Part shown: positions 1 through 8,202 of the stretch, piece by piece
Layout: every line of letters begins with the position of its first letter
How positions within the stretch are numbered: the first letter of the stretch is position 1
Assembly (NCBI RefSeq): GCF_022601975.1
Contig: NZ_JAKVIR010000038.1
Span: 1-46,374 of the forward strand
Direction of reading: 5' to 3'
Origin: Pontibacter sp. E15-1
Lineage (GTDB): Bacteria > Bacteroidota > Bacteroidia > Cytophagales > Hymenobacteraceae
DNA length: 46,374 nucleotides
Translations under genes and position numbers: made by a program
The notes under the pieces: generated by a model
What the model saw: only the letters and a program-made list of their open reading frames with translations
Databases searched by the model: none
What the model was told of the DNA's origin: nothing

Positions 1-2
1 CA

Positions 3-77
3 TGGAATAACTTACAGAAGCACCTCGAGCAGGTGCTCCAAAATATCGGTAGTGAATATATAATTAATTTTGTCTAA
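3..77 (+). CDS. C-terminal tail of an upstream gene, cut by the window edge
   Basis: An open frame enters from the left edge and runs for 24 codons to a TAA at 75-77. The peptide begins WNNLQKHLEQ and ends EYIINFV. It is a plausible protein C-terminus of the kind seen in short DDE transposases, but the fragment is too short to assign. No other frame over these bases looks coding. The gene body lies outside the window. Confidence 0.35.
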   Translation, partial: WNNLQKHLEQVLQNIGSEYIINFV

Positions 78-216
78 CTACTTAAATCTCGATTTCAAGT
101 CTAAAGGTAGTAAGACGTCTACAAGGAGTTAAACGCAGAAAAGCGTGACCACAGCATAGGAGCACCTGCGTTCTGCCTGAACTGAGTAGCCCGAGACGAA
201 AAAGATATCCCTGAAC

Positions 217-519
217 TCAGCCTCGTTCTATGGCGATATACCTGGCGGAGTAACCGTTGCTTTTGAAAAGCTCCTGCAGGGCAGTGATGAGGGAATCTGT
301 GCCGCTTCGCTTTGCCCTTTGCTGCGTGAGTCTGCCCAGGTAATTCATATAGCCTCCTTCCTGATAGCGCCCAACAAACCTGCGGGCCTCAGACTCCTCC
401 ACCTCATCCAGCCGTTTCGCCAGCACGACGCGCCGCATGTAGGGCAACGCTGCTTTCATGCTCTGGTAATCCGAAAAAGCATACAGCCGGTGGTATGCGC
501 TGAGTTTAATAGAATTCAT
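217..519 (-). CDS. hypothetical protein, 100 aa
   Basis: Small soluble protein starting at an ATG (517-519) and ending at a TGA on the minus strand. It has no signal peptide or membrane segment. It is basic, with clusters such as MRRVVLAKRL (about 28-37) and QQRAKR (66-71), and looks mostly helical. I do not recognise a family. GC content and codon use fit the neighbours, so it is probably a real gene. It is read in the same direction as the DUF1080 gene, with about 118 bp between them. Confidence 0.55.
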   Translation of the reverse strand: MNSIKLSAYHRLYAFSDYQSMKAALPYMRRVVLAKRLDEVEESEARRFVGRYQEGGYMNYLGRLTQQRAKRSGTDSLITALQELFKSNGYSARYIAIERG

Positions 520-637
520 GGAGGCAAAGGCAATTCGCGCAAATATAGGCGAACTTTCTAAAAGCCGGGGTATGGAACGGCGGAAGCCAGAGGTATAAAT
601 GGAGAGTAACGGTCGATGGCTCTACAAGAAGTGTGCG

Positions 638-1468
638 TTACTTGTCCAGGTTCTTAATCCGGATCTCCCGAAACACAATTCCCTGGCCCTCGCTCTGGAG
701 CGCGATATACCCATCGGTGAGGGGCGTGCCGTCCTGCTTTAACTTGGGGTCATAGTTGTTGGCTACCTCGCCGCCTATCTGCGGACGGGTATACTGCAAA
801 ACCGTGTCGCCGTTGATCAGGTGCGTCACCAGGGAGTCGCGGTACACGATGAGATCACCCTTCACCCACTCGTTCCAGGGGTAGGTGGCGGAGGAGGAGG
901 AGATGCAGTGGCGGGGGTCCTTCTCGCCTTCGTAAAACACGTCCGTGCCCGGCGAACACATGTTGCCGGTGGGGCGGGGTTTGCCGTCGTCGCTGCCAGC
1001 CAGCAGCTGAAACTCCACCGAGATGGGCCAGTCCTGCTCTTTCAGAATCGTGCGCGGGTCCTGGGAATGGAACATGACGCCGCTGTTGCGATAGGTATAC
1101 TCCGGCGCATCGGTCAGCCACTGTTCTGTGAAGCGGTACTCGAATTGGAGATGATACGAGGAGAAAGGCGCTTTGTAAAACAGGTGGCCATACCGGTTCT
1201 CGAACTCCTGATAGCCGTCGTAGTTTACCTCCAGCAGGCCATCCTGCACCCGGAAGGTGTTGGCGTAATTGTCGCCTACCTCGTGGTGGTGTATTTTCAC
1301 GATCCAGTCATTGAGGTCTTTGCCGTTGAACAGTGTCTGCCACTCCTGTTGCGGCGCACTCGCTTTTTCCGTTGGGCCGGTAGAGCAGGAAGTGCCGGAA
1401 AGCAGCAACGCACAAAGAAAGGTAACCGGCAGCAAGGCTGCTTTTTTGGGTATAGGCAAAGCGAACAT
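638..1468 (-). CDS. DUF1080 lipoprotein (3-keto-disaccharide hydrolase family)
   Basis: A 276-aa exported protein. The N-terminus is a lipoprotein signal (hydrophobic stretch about 9-26, lipobox LSGTSC, Cys28). The rest is one DUF1080 concanavalin-like domain opening with EWQTLFNGKDLNDW, the family's hallmark start, and closing with IALQSEGQGIVFREIRIKNL. Some family members hydrolyse 3-keto-glycosides. The protein should sit in the periplasm or on the outer membrane, acting on oxidised sugars. An 18-bp palindrome lies about 95 bp upstream of the start. The family call is firm; the substrate is unknown. Confidence 0.9.
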   Translation of the reverse strand: MFALPIPKKAALLPVTFLCALLLSGTSCSTGPTEKASAPQQEWQTLFNGKDLNDWIVKIHHHEVGDNYANTFRVQDGLLEVNYDGYQEFENRYGHLFYKAPFSSYHLQFEYRFTEQWLTDAPEYTYRNSGVMFHSQDPRTILKEQDWPISVEFQLLAGSDDGKPRPTGNMCSPGTDVFYEGEKDPRHCISSSSATYPWNEWVKGDLIVYRDSLVTHLINGDTVLQYTRPQIGGEVANNYDPKLKQDGTPLTDGYIALQSEGQGIVFREIRIKNLDK

Positions 1469-2117
1469 AATCTCTTTAATTAAAGGTGAAGATTCAGGGC
1501 CTGCGCTCCCAACACCACGCTAAATAGCTACCAACCAGCAGGTATGCACTCAAGATAGGGAATTCCGGGTATACCCGGAAACAGTTTCTATAAATAAGTG
1601 TCTGTTAGACAGCGGCAATGTTCAAGGCTTCCTTTTTCGTTTGATTTGAAAGGCTATGCTCAGGAACTTGGAAAACCCGGGCAGATCGATTTCAAAATTG
1701 GATGTCCGAAACAGGGCTTTCACTCAAACCAATAGTATTAATCAGCACGCTTAAGTAAGTGAAATTCCCCTACTGGAGAGGCAGGTTATATTTTGCTTGT
1801 TCCGGATGAGCGAGCCCAAATGCGGAAAATAGTTTTACAATGGGATGAGACTATACCTCCCCTTTAATAACCAAATCGTGGCTTTCTGCTTCCTGGTTTA
1901 CGGAGGTAGGAGCCCGCTATTTGGAATGGATACTTCACCTCAATAAATTACTTTAAATCGTCCGCAACAGGGAAAAATTAAAAGACATATCAATCCGAAT
2001 CAAGCTTACGTAGTATTTACATATTCCCATAATATTTATACCTATCCTCAGCAATTAGCTACAGCGAATTTCCCTAACCGCTCTTTGGATGTTATTGGTT
2101 ATCACCTAAATCTGCGC
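1469..2117. other. intergenic region between divergent genes
   Basis: About 650 bp, more AT-rich than the flanking genes. It separates the minus-strand DUF1080 gene from the plus-strand lipoprotein gene, so both promoters should lie here. Apart from the palindrome at 1563-1580 I see no gene, terminator or repeat. Confidence 0.6.
1563..1580. promoter_or_regulatory. perfect 18-bp palindrome, possible operator
   Basis: TTCCGGGTATACCCGGAA is a perfect palindrome with no spacer. It lies 95 bp upstream of the DUF1080 start in a divergent intergenic region. The symmetry suits a dimeric regulator, but no regulator gene is adjacent. Its centre is also an instance of the GGTATA/TATACC word that is common throughout the window, so the symmetry may be partly incidental. 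Confidence 0.35.
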
Positions 2118-2495
2118 ATGATGCTACTTCCCACTTCCGCCTATACCAGAAAAGCCACGCGGTATACCTGCATCCTCCTGGCGTGCCTTTGGCTGCCGGC
2201 CTGCGCCGTGACCGACAGCGTGGTGAGCAGGTATACCGCCGACGAGCCCGCCCGCGCCCTGCACCTAACCCACGTGGGCGACGTGCATTGGTCGTTCTTC
2301 TGGGGCTTGCTGAAGCAGGAAGACTGGGCAGCCGGCTGCCAAAGCGGGAGCGACATGTCGCAGGTGCGCGTCCGGACTAACCCGCTCTTCATCACGGTGT
2401 CCTTTCTGAGCCTGGGCCTGGCTGTGCCGCAGCGCCTGGAGTGGGACTGCGCCCCTCCACCCCGGGAACCCGGCACCATCGGCACCGACAACTAA
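2118..2495 (+). CDS. small Bor-like lipoprotein
   Basis: A lipoprotein of about 125 aa. An in-frame TTG at 2085 would add 11 residues, but the ATG pair at 2118/2121 directly precedes the signal peptide and is preferred. The signal ends in the lipobox WLPAC (Cys29). The mature part (HVGDVHWSFFWGLLKQ, a Cys-containing GCQSG, then NPLFITVSFLSLGLAVP and a closing WDC) has the arrangement of the small Bor/Iss lipoproteins: an FWGL block, a Cys-Gly turn, a hydrophobic hairpin and a final Cys. That likeness is by eye. Its function is unknown. It precedes the flavoprotein gene by 33 bp and may be co-transcribed with it. Confidence 0.6.
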   Translation: MMLLPTSAYTRKATRYTCILLACLWLPACAVTDSVVSRYTADEPARALHLTHVGDVHWSFFWGLLKQEDWAAGCQSGSDMSQVRVRTNPLFITVSFLSLGLAVPQRLEWDCAPPPREPGTIGTDN

Positions 2496-2528
2496 CACGC
2501 AGTTCCTCCAACCATAACGCAGCCTGCC

Positions 2529-4190
2529 ATGTCAGCTTTACCTCCAGGAATAACGCCTTTCTACCCGGAAGACCCGTGGGAAAATGCCCACCAGAACTTC
2601 ACACACCGGTTTAAGCCCGGAGCCTCCTATACGCTCCGCGTAGAAGGGAACCAGTCGCGGCTGGAAGACTACAACGCCACCACCGCCAACATGCAGTGGC
2701 TGATCGGCAACGCGATCAGAACGCGCACGCCGCTGCGCGCGATGGGCAACAACTGGTCGTTCTCGCCTGTGGCCATGTGCAACGGCGGCATCCTCAACAC
2801 CCGGGCCCTGAACCTGCGCTTCGTGCTAGGCAACTCCTCCCTCGCTCCGGCCTACCTGCAAAGCGGCAAAACGAAAGAAGAGCTGATTTTTGTGCAGGGC
2901 GGCATGAGCATGCTGGAATTAAACGAGGTGCTAGAACTGCGTTACAGGCGCAGCATGCGGGCCTCTGGGGGCAGCAACGGGCAGTCGGTGGCGGGCGCGG
3001 GGGCCACGGGCACGCATGGCGGGGCGCTTTATACCGGTGCCGTGCACGACACCATCGTGGGCCTGCACCTGGTCACGGGCCCTGACCGCCATGTATGGAT
3101 CGAGAAGGCCTCCTCCCCTGTCGTTTCGGATGAATTTATACATGCGCTGGGGGCCGAGGGCATCCGAGACGATGCGATGTTTAACGCGGCGGTGATGAGT
3201 TTTGGCAGCTTTGGTATTGTGCATGGGGTGATGCTTCGGACAGATCCGCTTTTTCTGCTGGAGGAATACCGCTTCGACCATGTGCCCTATACCGACGAGC
3301 TGCAGCGCGCCATCCGGAGGCAGGACATGGCCGCGCTCCGCTCCTTCCTGAACCGGCTGGCAGACGAGAGCGGCCTGCCCGACCACCTCAAAGTGAAGAT
3401 GCCACCCGAAAGCGCCACCCGGAAGCTATACCACCTGGAGGTGGCCCTGAACCCGCATTACTTCGAAAAGGAGAACAAAGAGAAGGGTATCTACATCCGG
3501 ATGTTTTACAAAGTGCCGTGCCCTCCTGCCTACCAACCGCTGCACAACCGCGTGGCAAGCGGCCTTACCTACAGCCAGGACTTGAACGGCATCATCTCGC
3601 GGGTGCTGGACGCGGCAGGACCGACCCTGAACATGCTGATCATCAAGCCGCTGGTAAACGCCCTTTTCCGCACCACACTGCGCGCCGCCCAGCCCAAACC
3701 GATGACGATGGGCGAGACCTTCCGCCATACCCGCTTCAAGGGCCAGATCGCGAGCGCGGCCATTGCCGTGGACACGGCAGATATTTTCCGGGTGATCGAT
3801 GTGATCCTGGACCTGAACAGGTCGCAGCCATTTGCGGGTGGTATCGCGCTGCGCTTCGTGAAGGGCACTTCGGCCACGCTGGGCTTCACCAAATTCGCTA
3901 AAACCTGCGTGCTGGAAATGGATGGCGTGGATGCTGCCATTACCCGGCGGTTTTTCGAAACGGTATGGCTGCGGCTGGAGGGTATGGGCGTGCCGTATAC
4001 GTTGCACTGGGGCAAGATCAACTTTATCCTGAACGAACAGCGGGTGCGCCGCATGTATGGCGATGCCCGCGTAAACGAATGGCTCGCCTGCCGGGCGGCG
4101 CTGCTCGACGAGGCCTCCCGCCGCGTGTTCACCAACGATTTCATGATTCAGTGTGGCCTGCACAAAGCACCGCCCGGGCCTTTCGCTTGA
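2529..4190 (+). CDS. FAD-dependent oxidoreductase, VAO/aldonolactone-oxidase-like
   Basis: A 553-aa flavoprotein with no signal peptide. The N-terminal half is a PCMH-type FAD-binding domain: RAMGNNWSFSP (about 70-80), then SGGSNGQSVAGAGATGTHGG (about 145-164), the flavin-contacting loop of the vanillyl-alcohol-oxidase family. Near the C-terminus YTLHWGK (about 488-494) matches the HWxK signature of sugar-1,4-lactone oxidases and alditol oxidases. Such enzymes oxidise sugar lactones or polyols with oxygen as acceptor. The middle third, with a long insertion, is unlike the small family members. The substrate cannot be read from the sequence. Confidence 0.8.
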   Translation: MSALPPGITPFYPEDPWENAHQNFTHRFKPGASYTLRVEGNQSRLEDYNATTANMQWLIGNAIRTRTPLRAMGNNWSFSPVAMCNGGILNTRALNLRFVLGNSSLAPAYLQSGKTKEELIFVQGGMSMLELNEVLELRYRRSMRASGGSNGQSVAGAGATGTHGGALYTGAVHDTIVGLHLVTGPDRHVWIEKASSPVVSDEFIHALGAEGIRDDAMFNAAVMSFGSFGIVHGVMLRTDPLFLLEEYRFDHVPYTDELQRAIRRQDMAALRSFLNRLADESGLPDHLKVKMPPESATRKLYHLEVALNPHYFEKENKEKGIYIRMFYKVPCPPAYQPLHNRVASGLTYSQDLNGIISRVLDAAGPTLNMLIIKPLVNALFRTTLRAAQPKPMTMGETFRHTRFKGQIASAAIAVDTADIFRVIDVILDLNRSQPFAGGIALRFVKGTSATLGFTKFAKTCVLEMDGVDAAITRRFFETVWLRLEGMGVPYTLHWGKINFILNEQRVRRMYGDARVNEWLACRAALLDEASRRVFTNDFMIQCGLHKAPPGPFA

Positions 4191-4322
4191 CGATGAACGA
4201 GCCGTTGGGAGAGTATCCTACCACGATCAATTAATCAGCACGTATACCCTTTCCTTTCAAGCAGTAAAATTCCCTTTTGAGTCAGGGGTAAGTTCAAATC
4301 GTTCGGCGGGGTATCGCTGGCT

Positions 4323-4901
4323 TTAGCGTTGATCAAACTCCCGCACATCCCAGCGGCGTGCCCGTTTGTCCCAAAAGATTTTGTAACTGCTGCCTTTGCT
4401 TAGCTTGTAGTGCACGCGCCCCGACGGGGAGTATACCACGATGATGGGATCTTCAGTATAGTTGGGGCTATACCAGAAGATGCCCCCGTTAATCAGGTAG
4501 CGCGTCATTTCCTGGCCATTCTCGCCCAGGTAAAACGCAATCGAGCTGGACGACTGGTTGAGGATGCTGACTGATTGCTGGGCGAGCTCGGTGCCGATCT
4601 GCATCTCTATATTAGGCTCTACTTGTGGCAATGATGGAGGAGGCGGCGGCGGTGGTGGTGGTGGTGGTGGTGGTGGTGGTGGTGGATGCTGGGTCGTATC
4701 CTGGGTTGGCTGGGCCTGCGGTTGCGTTTGTCTCTCCTGAGGCGGCTGGTTGATGTGGGGTTGCGCTATCTCGGCTACGGGAGCAGATGCAGCAGCAGCA
4801 GCCGGGCCGGGCCTCGTGGGGCTGCTTTTTTCGGTGCCCAGGCAACCCGACAGGCTTGCTGCAAGAATCAACGCCGGAAGCAGTTTCGTGTGTGTGCTCA
4901 T
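4323..4901 (-). CDS. lipoprotein with 17-proline stalk
   Basis: A 192-aa lipoprotein (lipobox LSGC, Cys20). It continues with an Ala/Pro/Gln-rich linker (about 21-72), an uninterrupted run of 17 prolines (73-89) and a compact C-terminal domain of about 100 aa (IGTELAQQSV to DVREFDQR). That domain carries many Ser/Tyr/Trp residues and a basic end, and I do not recognise it. Eleven of the prolines are identical CCA codons, a perfect trinucleotide tract at 4653-4685. The stalk probably carries the C-terminal domain away from the membrane across the periplasm or cell wall. Its ATG overlaps the stop of the upstream membrane-protein gene (ATGA), so the two are translationally coupled. Confidence 0.75.
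   Translation of the reverse strand: MSTHTKLLPALILAASLSGCLGTEKSSPTRPGPAAAAASAPVAEIAQPHINQPPQERQTQPQAQPTQDTTQHPPPPPPPPPPPPPPPPPSLPQVEPNIEMQIGTELAQQSVSILNQSSSSIAFYLGENGQEMTRYLINGGIFWYSPNYTEDPIIVVYSPSGRVHYKLSKGSSYKIFWDKRARRWDVREFDQR
4653..4685 (+). repeat. perfect (TGG)11 microsatellite inside the lipoprotein gene
   Basis: Eleven tandem TGG triplets on the plus strand (CCA proline codons on the minus strand), preceded by three CGG triplets. Changes in unit number stay in frame and would alter only the length of the proline stalk. Slippage between strains is therefore plausible. Confidence 0.9.
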
Positions 4902-5290
4902 ACCTTGTTGGGTGTATCGATTTTGCCTAACAAATACCCTGTGATGGTGCCCAGCAGGCCGATGGCCGGGGCAATCTGGCTGTCGCTATACCCGGATGTG
5001 ATCAGGAACAGGGTGCTGACGATAACCATGGTGATGACAATGAACTTGATGGTGTCTTGCGCGGGGATGTTGTTTTGCCGGATGATGATGAACTCCAGGC
5101 CGAGCACGAGCAGGCCGAAAAACAGGACGGCATACGAGAGCTGCATTTCGTTGATCGACCGGATACCCAGCGAAACCTCGCCGGAGTGCTCCGGTGCAGG
5201 AGGCAGGTTGATCGTTCCGGTCGGTTCCTGAGCCAGCAGCGGATAAGTCAGAAGCAGGCACCCGAGTAGAATATAGCTTATTTTATGCAT
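4898..5290 (-). CDS. small exported membrane protein with three TM helices
   Basis: A 130-aa protein with a Sec signal peptide (about 1-20, ending LLAQE), a short periplasmic segment, then three hydrophobic helices at about 52-70, 81-98 and 106-122. The last contains IAPAIGLLGTITGYLLGK, a Gly-rich packing helix. No catalytic residues are seen. Its TGA overlaps the ATG of the poly-proline lipoprotein gene by four bases, which implies a matched pair, perhaps an inner-membrane anchor with an outer-membrane or stalked partner. I do not recognise a named family. Confidence 0.75.
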   Translation of the reverse strand: MHKISYILLGCLLLTYPLLAQEPTGTINLPPAPEHSGEVSLGIRSINEMQLSYAVLFFGLLVLGLEFIIIRQNNIPAQDTIKFIVITMVIVSTLFLITSGYSDSQIAPAIGLLGTITGYLLGKIDTPNKV

Positions 5291-5518
5291 AGTCTTTCCC
5301 TATATCATAACGCAAGTATATTTGTACGGGAACAGTATAATTTTAGGTGTAAAATATGCAAAATCAGAGGTTTACATAAGTACCTGTTACCCTCAGCGCA
5401 TTCCTTGGTATACACCTTTTATAGGGCAACCGGGAAAAGTCCATACCCCGGCGGCCCGCGTCGGTATACCAGCAGGTCAGTCTCCGCCGCCAGCTACAAT
5501 TTTTCTACTATTTCTGCC

Positions 5519-5543
5519 GTTGTTGGTGTTTTTCACCAACAAC
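5519..5543. repeat. hairpin repeat, copy A
   Basis: GTTGTTGGTG, loop TTTTT, CACCAACAAC: a perfect 10-bp stem. It is preceded by CTGCC, which the related copies B and C share when read in the matching orientation. Confidence 0.7.
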
Positions 5544-5596
5544 TCACCCGGCGAAAAAGCCACCTCATTGCCCTTGCTACTCCTGACAGGTATATG

Positions 5597-5622
5597 GTTG
5601 TTGGTCAAAAAGACACAACAAC
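5597..5622. repeat. hairpin repeat, copy B (inverted relative to A)
   Basis: GTTGTTGGTC, loop AAAAA, GACACAACAAC: a 10-bp stem with one bulged A, followed by GGCAG. The reverse complement reads CTGCCGTTGTTG..., matching copy A. Confidence 0.65.
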
Positions 5623-5727
5623 GGCAGCGCTATCAAGAACCCGGCAGCAGGAGGCCAGATCACCCTCGAAATCAGAAAACGTAACAACGGCGGCATTATA
5701 ACCTGGCTTCCTTAATCACGCTACCCC

Positions 5728-6918
5728 CTATGCCACTTCCTCCTGAAGCCTGGCGTGGACGGGTGCTTGCTGTGTGGCTTTTTGCCGCTTGATCAGCAGC
5801 ACGGCGATAAATGCGCCCGTTGTTGCCATCAGGGTGCCCACCAACTCTGGCGAGGTATACCCATACCCCATGGCAATAGGCAGCCCCCCGAAAAAAGCGC
5901 CCAGGGCGTTGCCGATGTTGAAGGCAGCCTGCGTGGCAGCCGCACCGAGCATCTCGGCCCCCTTGGCGGTTTTGATCATCAGGATCTGGATGGGAGCGGC
6001 GATGGCCAGGGAAAGCCCGCCCGCCACAAAGGTCATGAGCAGAGCCATTGCCTTGCTCTCGGAGGTATAATAAATGATGAGGAGCGAAGTCGCCATGCAC
6101 AGCAACAGGATAAGACAAGCTTTCACGGGCTTGATCTTATCGGCCAGCCTGCCGCCCACAAAGTTGCCGACTACCATCCCGAAGCCAGCCAGAATCAGCA
6201 CGTAAGGCAACTGGTCGGCAGCGAAACCGGATACTTCGGTCATTAAGGGGCCAATGTAACTGATCCAGGTGAAGAGCCCGCCGGTACCGATTGCGGTGAT
6301 GAGCAAAATGAGCCAGGCCTCGCGGCTTTTGAAAAAGCCCAGCTCCGAGCGAATGTTCCCGCCTTTTTTTACGGGCAGGGTTGGCAGCCAAAGCTGGATC
6401 AGTAGCAGGGTGACGAGGCCAATAACCGTGATAAGCCCGAAGGTATACCGCCAGGAATAATGGTGGCCAATGTAAGTGCCGAGCGGAACCGTGAGCAGGT
6501 TGGCAATGGTTAGTCCGGCGAACATCAGGGAGATGGCCTGCGCCTCCTTTCCCTTCTCCGCCAGACGACTCGCCACCACAGAGCCGACACCAAAGAATGC
6601 GCCATGCGGCAAACCAGCCAGCAATCGCGCCCACAGCAAAGTCATGCTGGTTGGGGCAAACGCCGAGCAGGCATTAAAGACCGTGAAAACAACCATCAGG
6701 GTCCAGAGAATTTTCTTGGGTTCGAAATTGCGGCTGGCTACCACCAGCAACGGCGCCCCGATCACCACCCCCAACGCGTAGGCCGAGATCATATGTCCGG
6801 CTTCCGGTATGCTGATATTAAAATCGCGGGCAATATCGGGCAGCAGCCCCATCATCACAAATTCCGTTGTTCCTATTCCTAAACCGCCCAGGGCAAGCGG
6901 CAATAATCTCTTTTTCAA
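5728..6918 (-). CDS. MFS efflux permease, AraJ/DHA1 type
   Basis: A 396-aa major-facilitator protein with twelve predicted helices. The N-terminus LALGGLGIGTTEFVMMGLLP and the block PHGAFFGVGSVVASRLAEKG (about 104-123) are typical of the AraJ/YdhP group of drug or sugar exporters. The only start giving a full first helix is a TTG at 6918, since an in-frame stop lies just upstream and the next ATG is inside helix 1. The TTG start is therefore accepted. It should act as a proton-driven exporter in the inner membrane; the substrate is unknown. The gene stands alone, with hairpin-repeat copies on both sides. Confidence 0.85.
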   Translation of the reverse strand: MKKRLLPLALGGLGIGTTEFVMMGLLPDIARDFNISIPEAGHMISAYALGVVIGAPLLVVASRNFEPKKILWTLMVVFTVFNACSAFAPTSMTLLWARLLAGLPHGAFFGVGSVVASRLAEKGKEAQAISLMFAGLTIANLLTVPLGTYIGHHYSWRYTFGLITVIGLVTLLLIQLWLPTLPVKKGGNIRSELGFFKSREAWLILLITAIGTGGLFTWISYIGPLMTEVSGFAADQLPYVLILAGFGMVVGNFVGGRLADKIKPVKACLILLLCMATSLLIIYYTSESKAMALLMTFVAGGLSLAIAAPIQILMIKTAKGAEMLGAAATQAAFNIGNALGAFFGGLPIAMGYGYTSPELVGTLMATTGAFIAVLLIKRQKATQQAPVHARLQEEVA

Positions 6919-7565
6919 TCCTACGCTGTATTAATGTGTATGCTGCGGGTTTATACCCTTTAGCGGGAATATTTGCCCGCTATTCATGTAAAAAATGCAA
7001 AATGCTTGCTGCTGCTGATTCGTGGGTTGTCGGTGAAAACACCACCAACGGCAGGAATGATTCGCTTGAGGGATAGCAGGGGCGCATCAACAGCGGCAGA
7101 CTGGCCGGAAACGATCAAACAAGGAATCCCTCCGCCGTAGTTGCGTCTTTTTGGCTAACATCCATACCTGCTCTTTCGGACTTCCTAGTCATAAAACCAC
7201 CTGCCGGAGATTTCCTAGGCCCGGCGTCCTACCTTCCTTAAACATCAGGGTATGGACGCCTCGATCAGCGATGCACAAAACGTAAGACAGAGCCTTCGCC
7301 GCTGCTACTGACCGGCGAACACCTAGGTTCAGGGCGTTGGCTTATACCATGTCGCCTGGCTGCCCCACGAAACCGCAGGTATACCAGGCTTGAACAACAA
7401 CGTTACAACAGCAAAAGTAACAGCTTCCTTCCGGATATGGCTACTTACTTTTTGCGGCGGCACCCGGCAAAGGGTACATAACCGTGCTTTCGGACAAAAG
7501 TTTTAGCGGACAGGAGCGCATAAATTTTGTATGGCTTGATAGGTTGGGCTAGTATAGGGCTGCAA
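6919..7565. other. intergenic region upstream of the AraJ-type gene
   Basis: About 650 bp with no convincing gene. It contains the third hairpin copy at 7026-7049 and a looser relative near 7130-7165 (CCGCCGTAGTTGCGTC followed by TTTTTGGCTAAC). The permease promoter should lie in the first 150 bp. Confidence 0.5.
7026..7049. repeat. hairpin repeat, copy C (degenerate)
   Basis: GTTGTCGGTG, loop AAAA, CACCACCAAC, followed by GGCAG: 8 of 10 stem pairs hold. It is the same family and orientation as copy B. Confidence 0.55.
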
Positions 7566-7906
7566 CTAAACGGTGGTGGCTTGTGTCGCGCTTGCCTCGT
7601 AGGCCTCCTCCGACAGGCCAAACGTGGGGTCTACCAGCAGCACTTCGGCGTAGGTAAGGCGGTAGATGCGGTATGGATCACGAGGTCGGTTTTGCCTTTG
7701 GTGTTGATGCCGTACTTATCATAAAATGCCAACTTAAGAAAATCGCGCAGGTGGTTTTTGGCGTGCTCCTCGCTCTCGGCCAGGTTTATACTGTCGAGCA
7801 GGGTCGTCAGCGTCTGTTTAAAGCGCTCGATCTCTTCTCTGGATGTTTTGAGGCGCAGGTAGGCTTTGTTCAGGGCGTGGCGTGGGCGTAGGAGGTTGTG
7901 CTGCAT
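7566..7906 (-). pseudogene. relic of an Eco57I-like restriction-modification gene
   Basis: The first about 77 codons from the ATG at 7904-7906 (MQHNLLRPRHALNKAYLRLK, then EEIERFKQTL, LLDSINLAESEEHAKNHL, INTKGKTDLVIH) match the N-terminus of the large Eco57I-type methylase/endonuclease proteins of Bacteroidota (the DUF7149 region). Full-length relatives exceed 900 aa. Here the frame breaks soon after and stops at residue 91. A second open frame continues from the break (DPYRIYRLTYAEVLLVDP) to a stop at 7566-7568; I cannot place it. A large deletion with a frame change explains this best. No methylase motifs remain. Confidence 0.65.
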
Positions 7907-8202
7907 GGGGCTATGGTTTGTTTTCTACAGCAAGAGAAGAATATATGAAGATTTAGAAATTTTGAATGTTAAAGCCCCGAAAATGTTGGCTTGCAAGCTG
8001 AATACTCCTGTGGTGGTCTGTTTCTGGGGCCTTCCACTTACATGCACCTAGAGAGTTGCGGTATGGCTGGTCAGACAGAAAGCTGTAAATAGTTGCCTTC
8101 AAAGGGCAGAGCACTTGTATTTTATAATATTAATATTTTAATTTATAAGTTATTAACGATCTGCCGTCCAACACGATTCATACCAACGCTATGCCCCTGC
8201 TT
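7907..8202. other. AT-rich leader region of the secreted giant
   Basis: About 300 bp, strongly AT-rich in the last 100 bp (8110-8160). It should carry the promoter of the secreted protein gene. I see no good TAnnTTTG box and no other gene. Confidence 0.4.

Larger units (their letters stand above)
5291..5727. other. intergenic region with hairpin repeats
   Basis: About 440 bp between two minus-strand genes, so it holds the 3' end of the permease transcript and the promoter of the membrane-protein gene. It carries two copies of the hairpin repeat described separately. An open frame spans it on the plus strand, but its composition and peptide do not look like a gene. Confidence 0.6.

Noticed and set aside
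5285..5701. A 138-codon frame over the hairpin repeats
   Set aside because: The peptide is unlike a protein and the frame is created by the repeats and the intergenic composition.
5513..7165. Integron attC sites as an explanation for the hairpin repeats
   Set aside because: The core GTTRRRY/RYYYAAC pairs and the unpaired bulges of attC are not present, and no integrase or cassette array is near.
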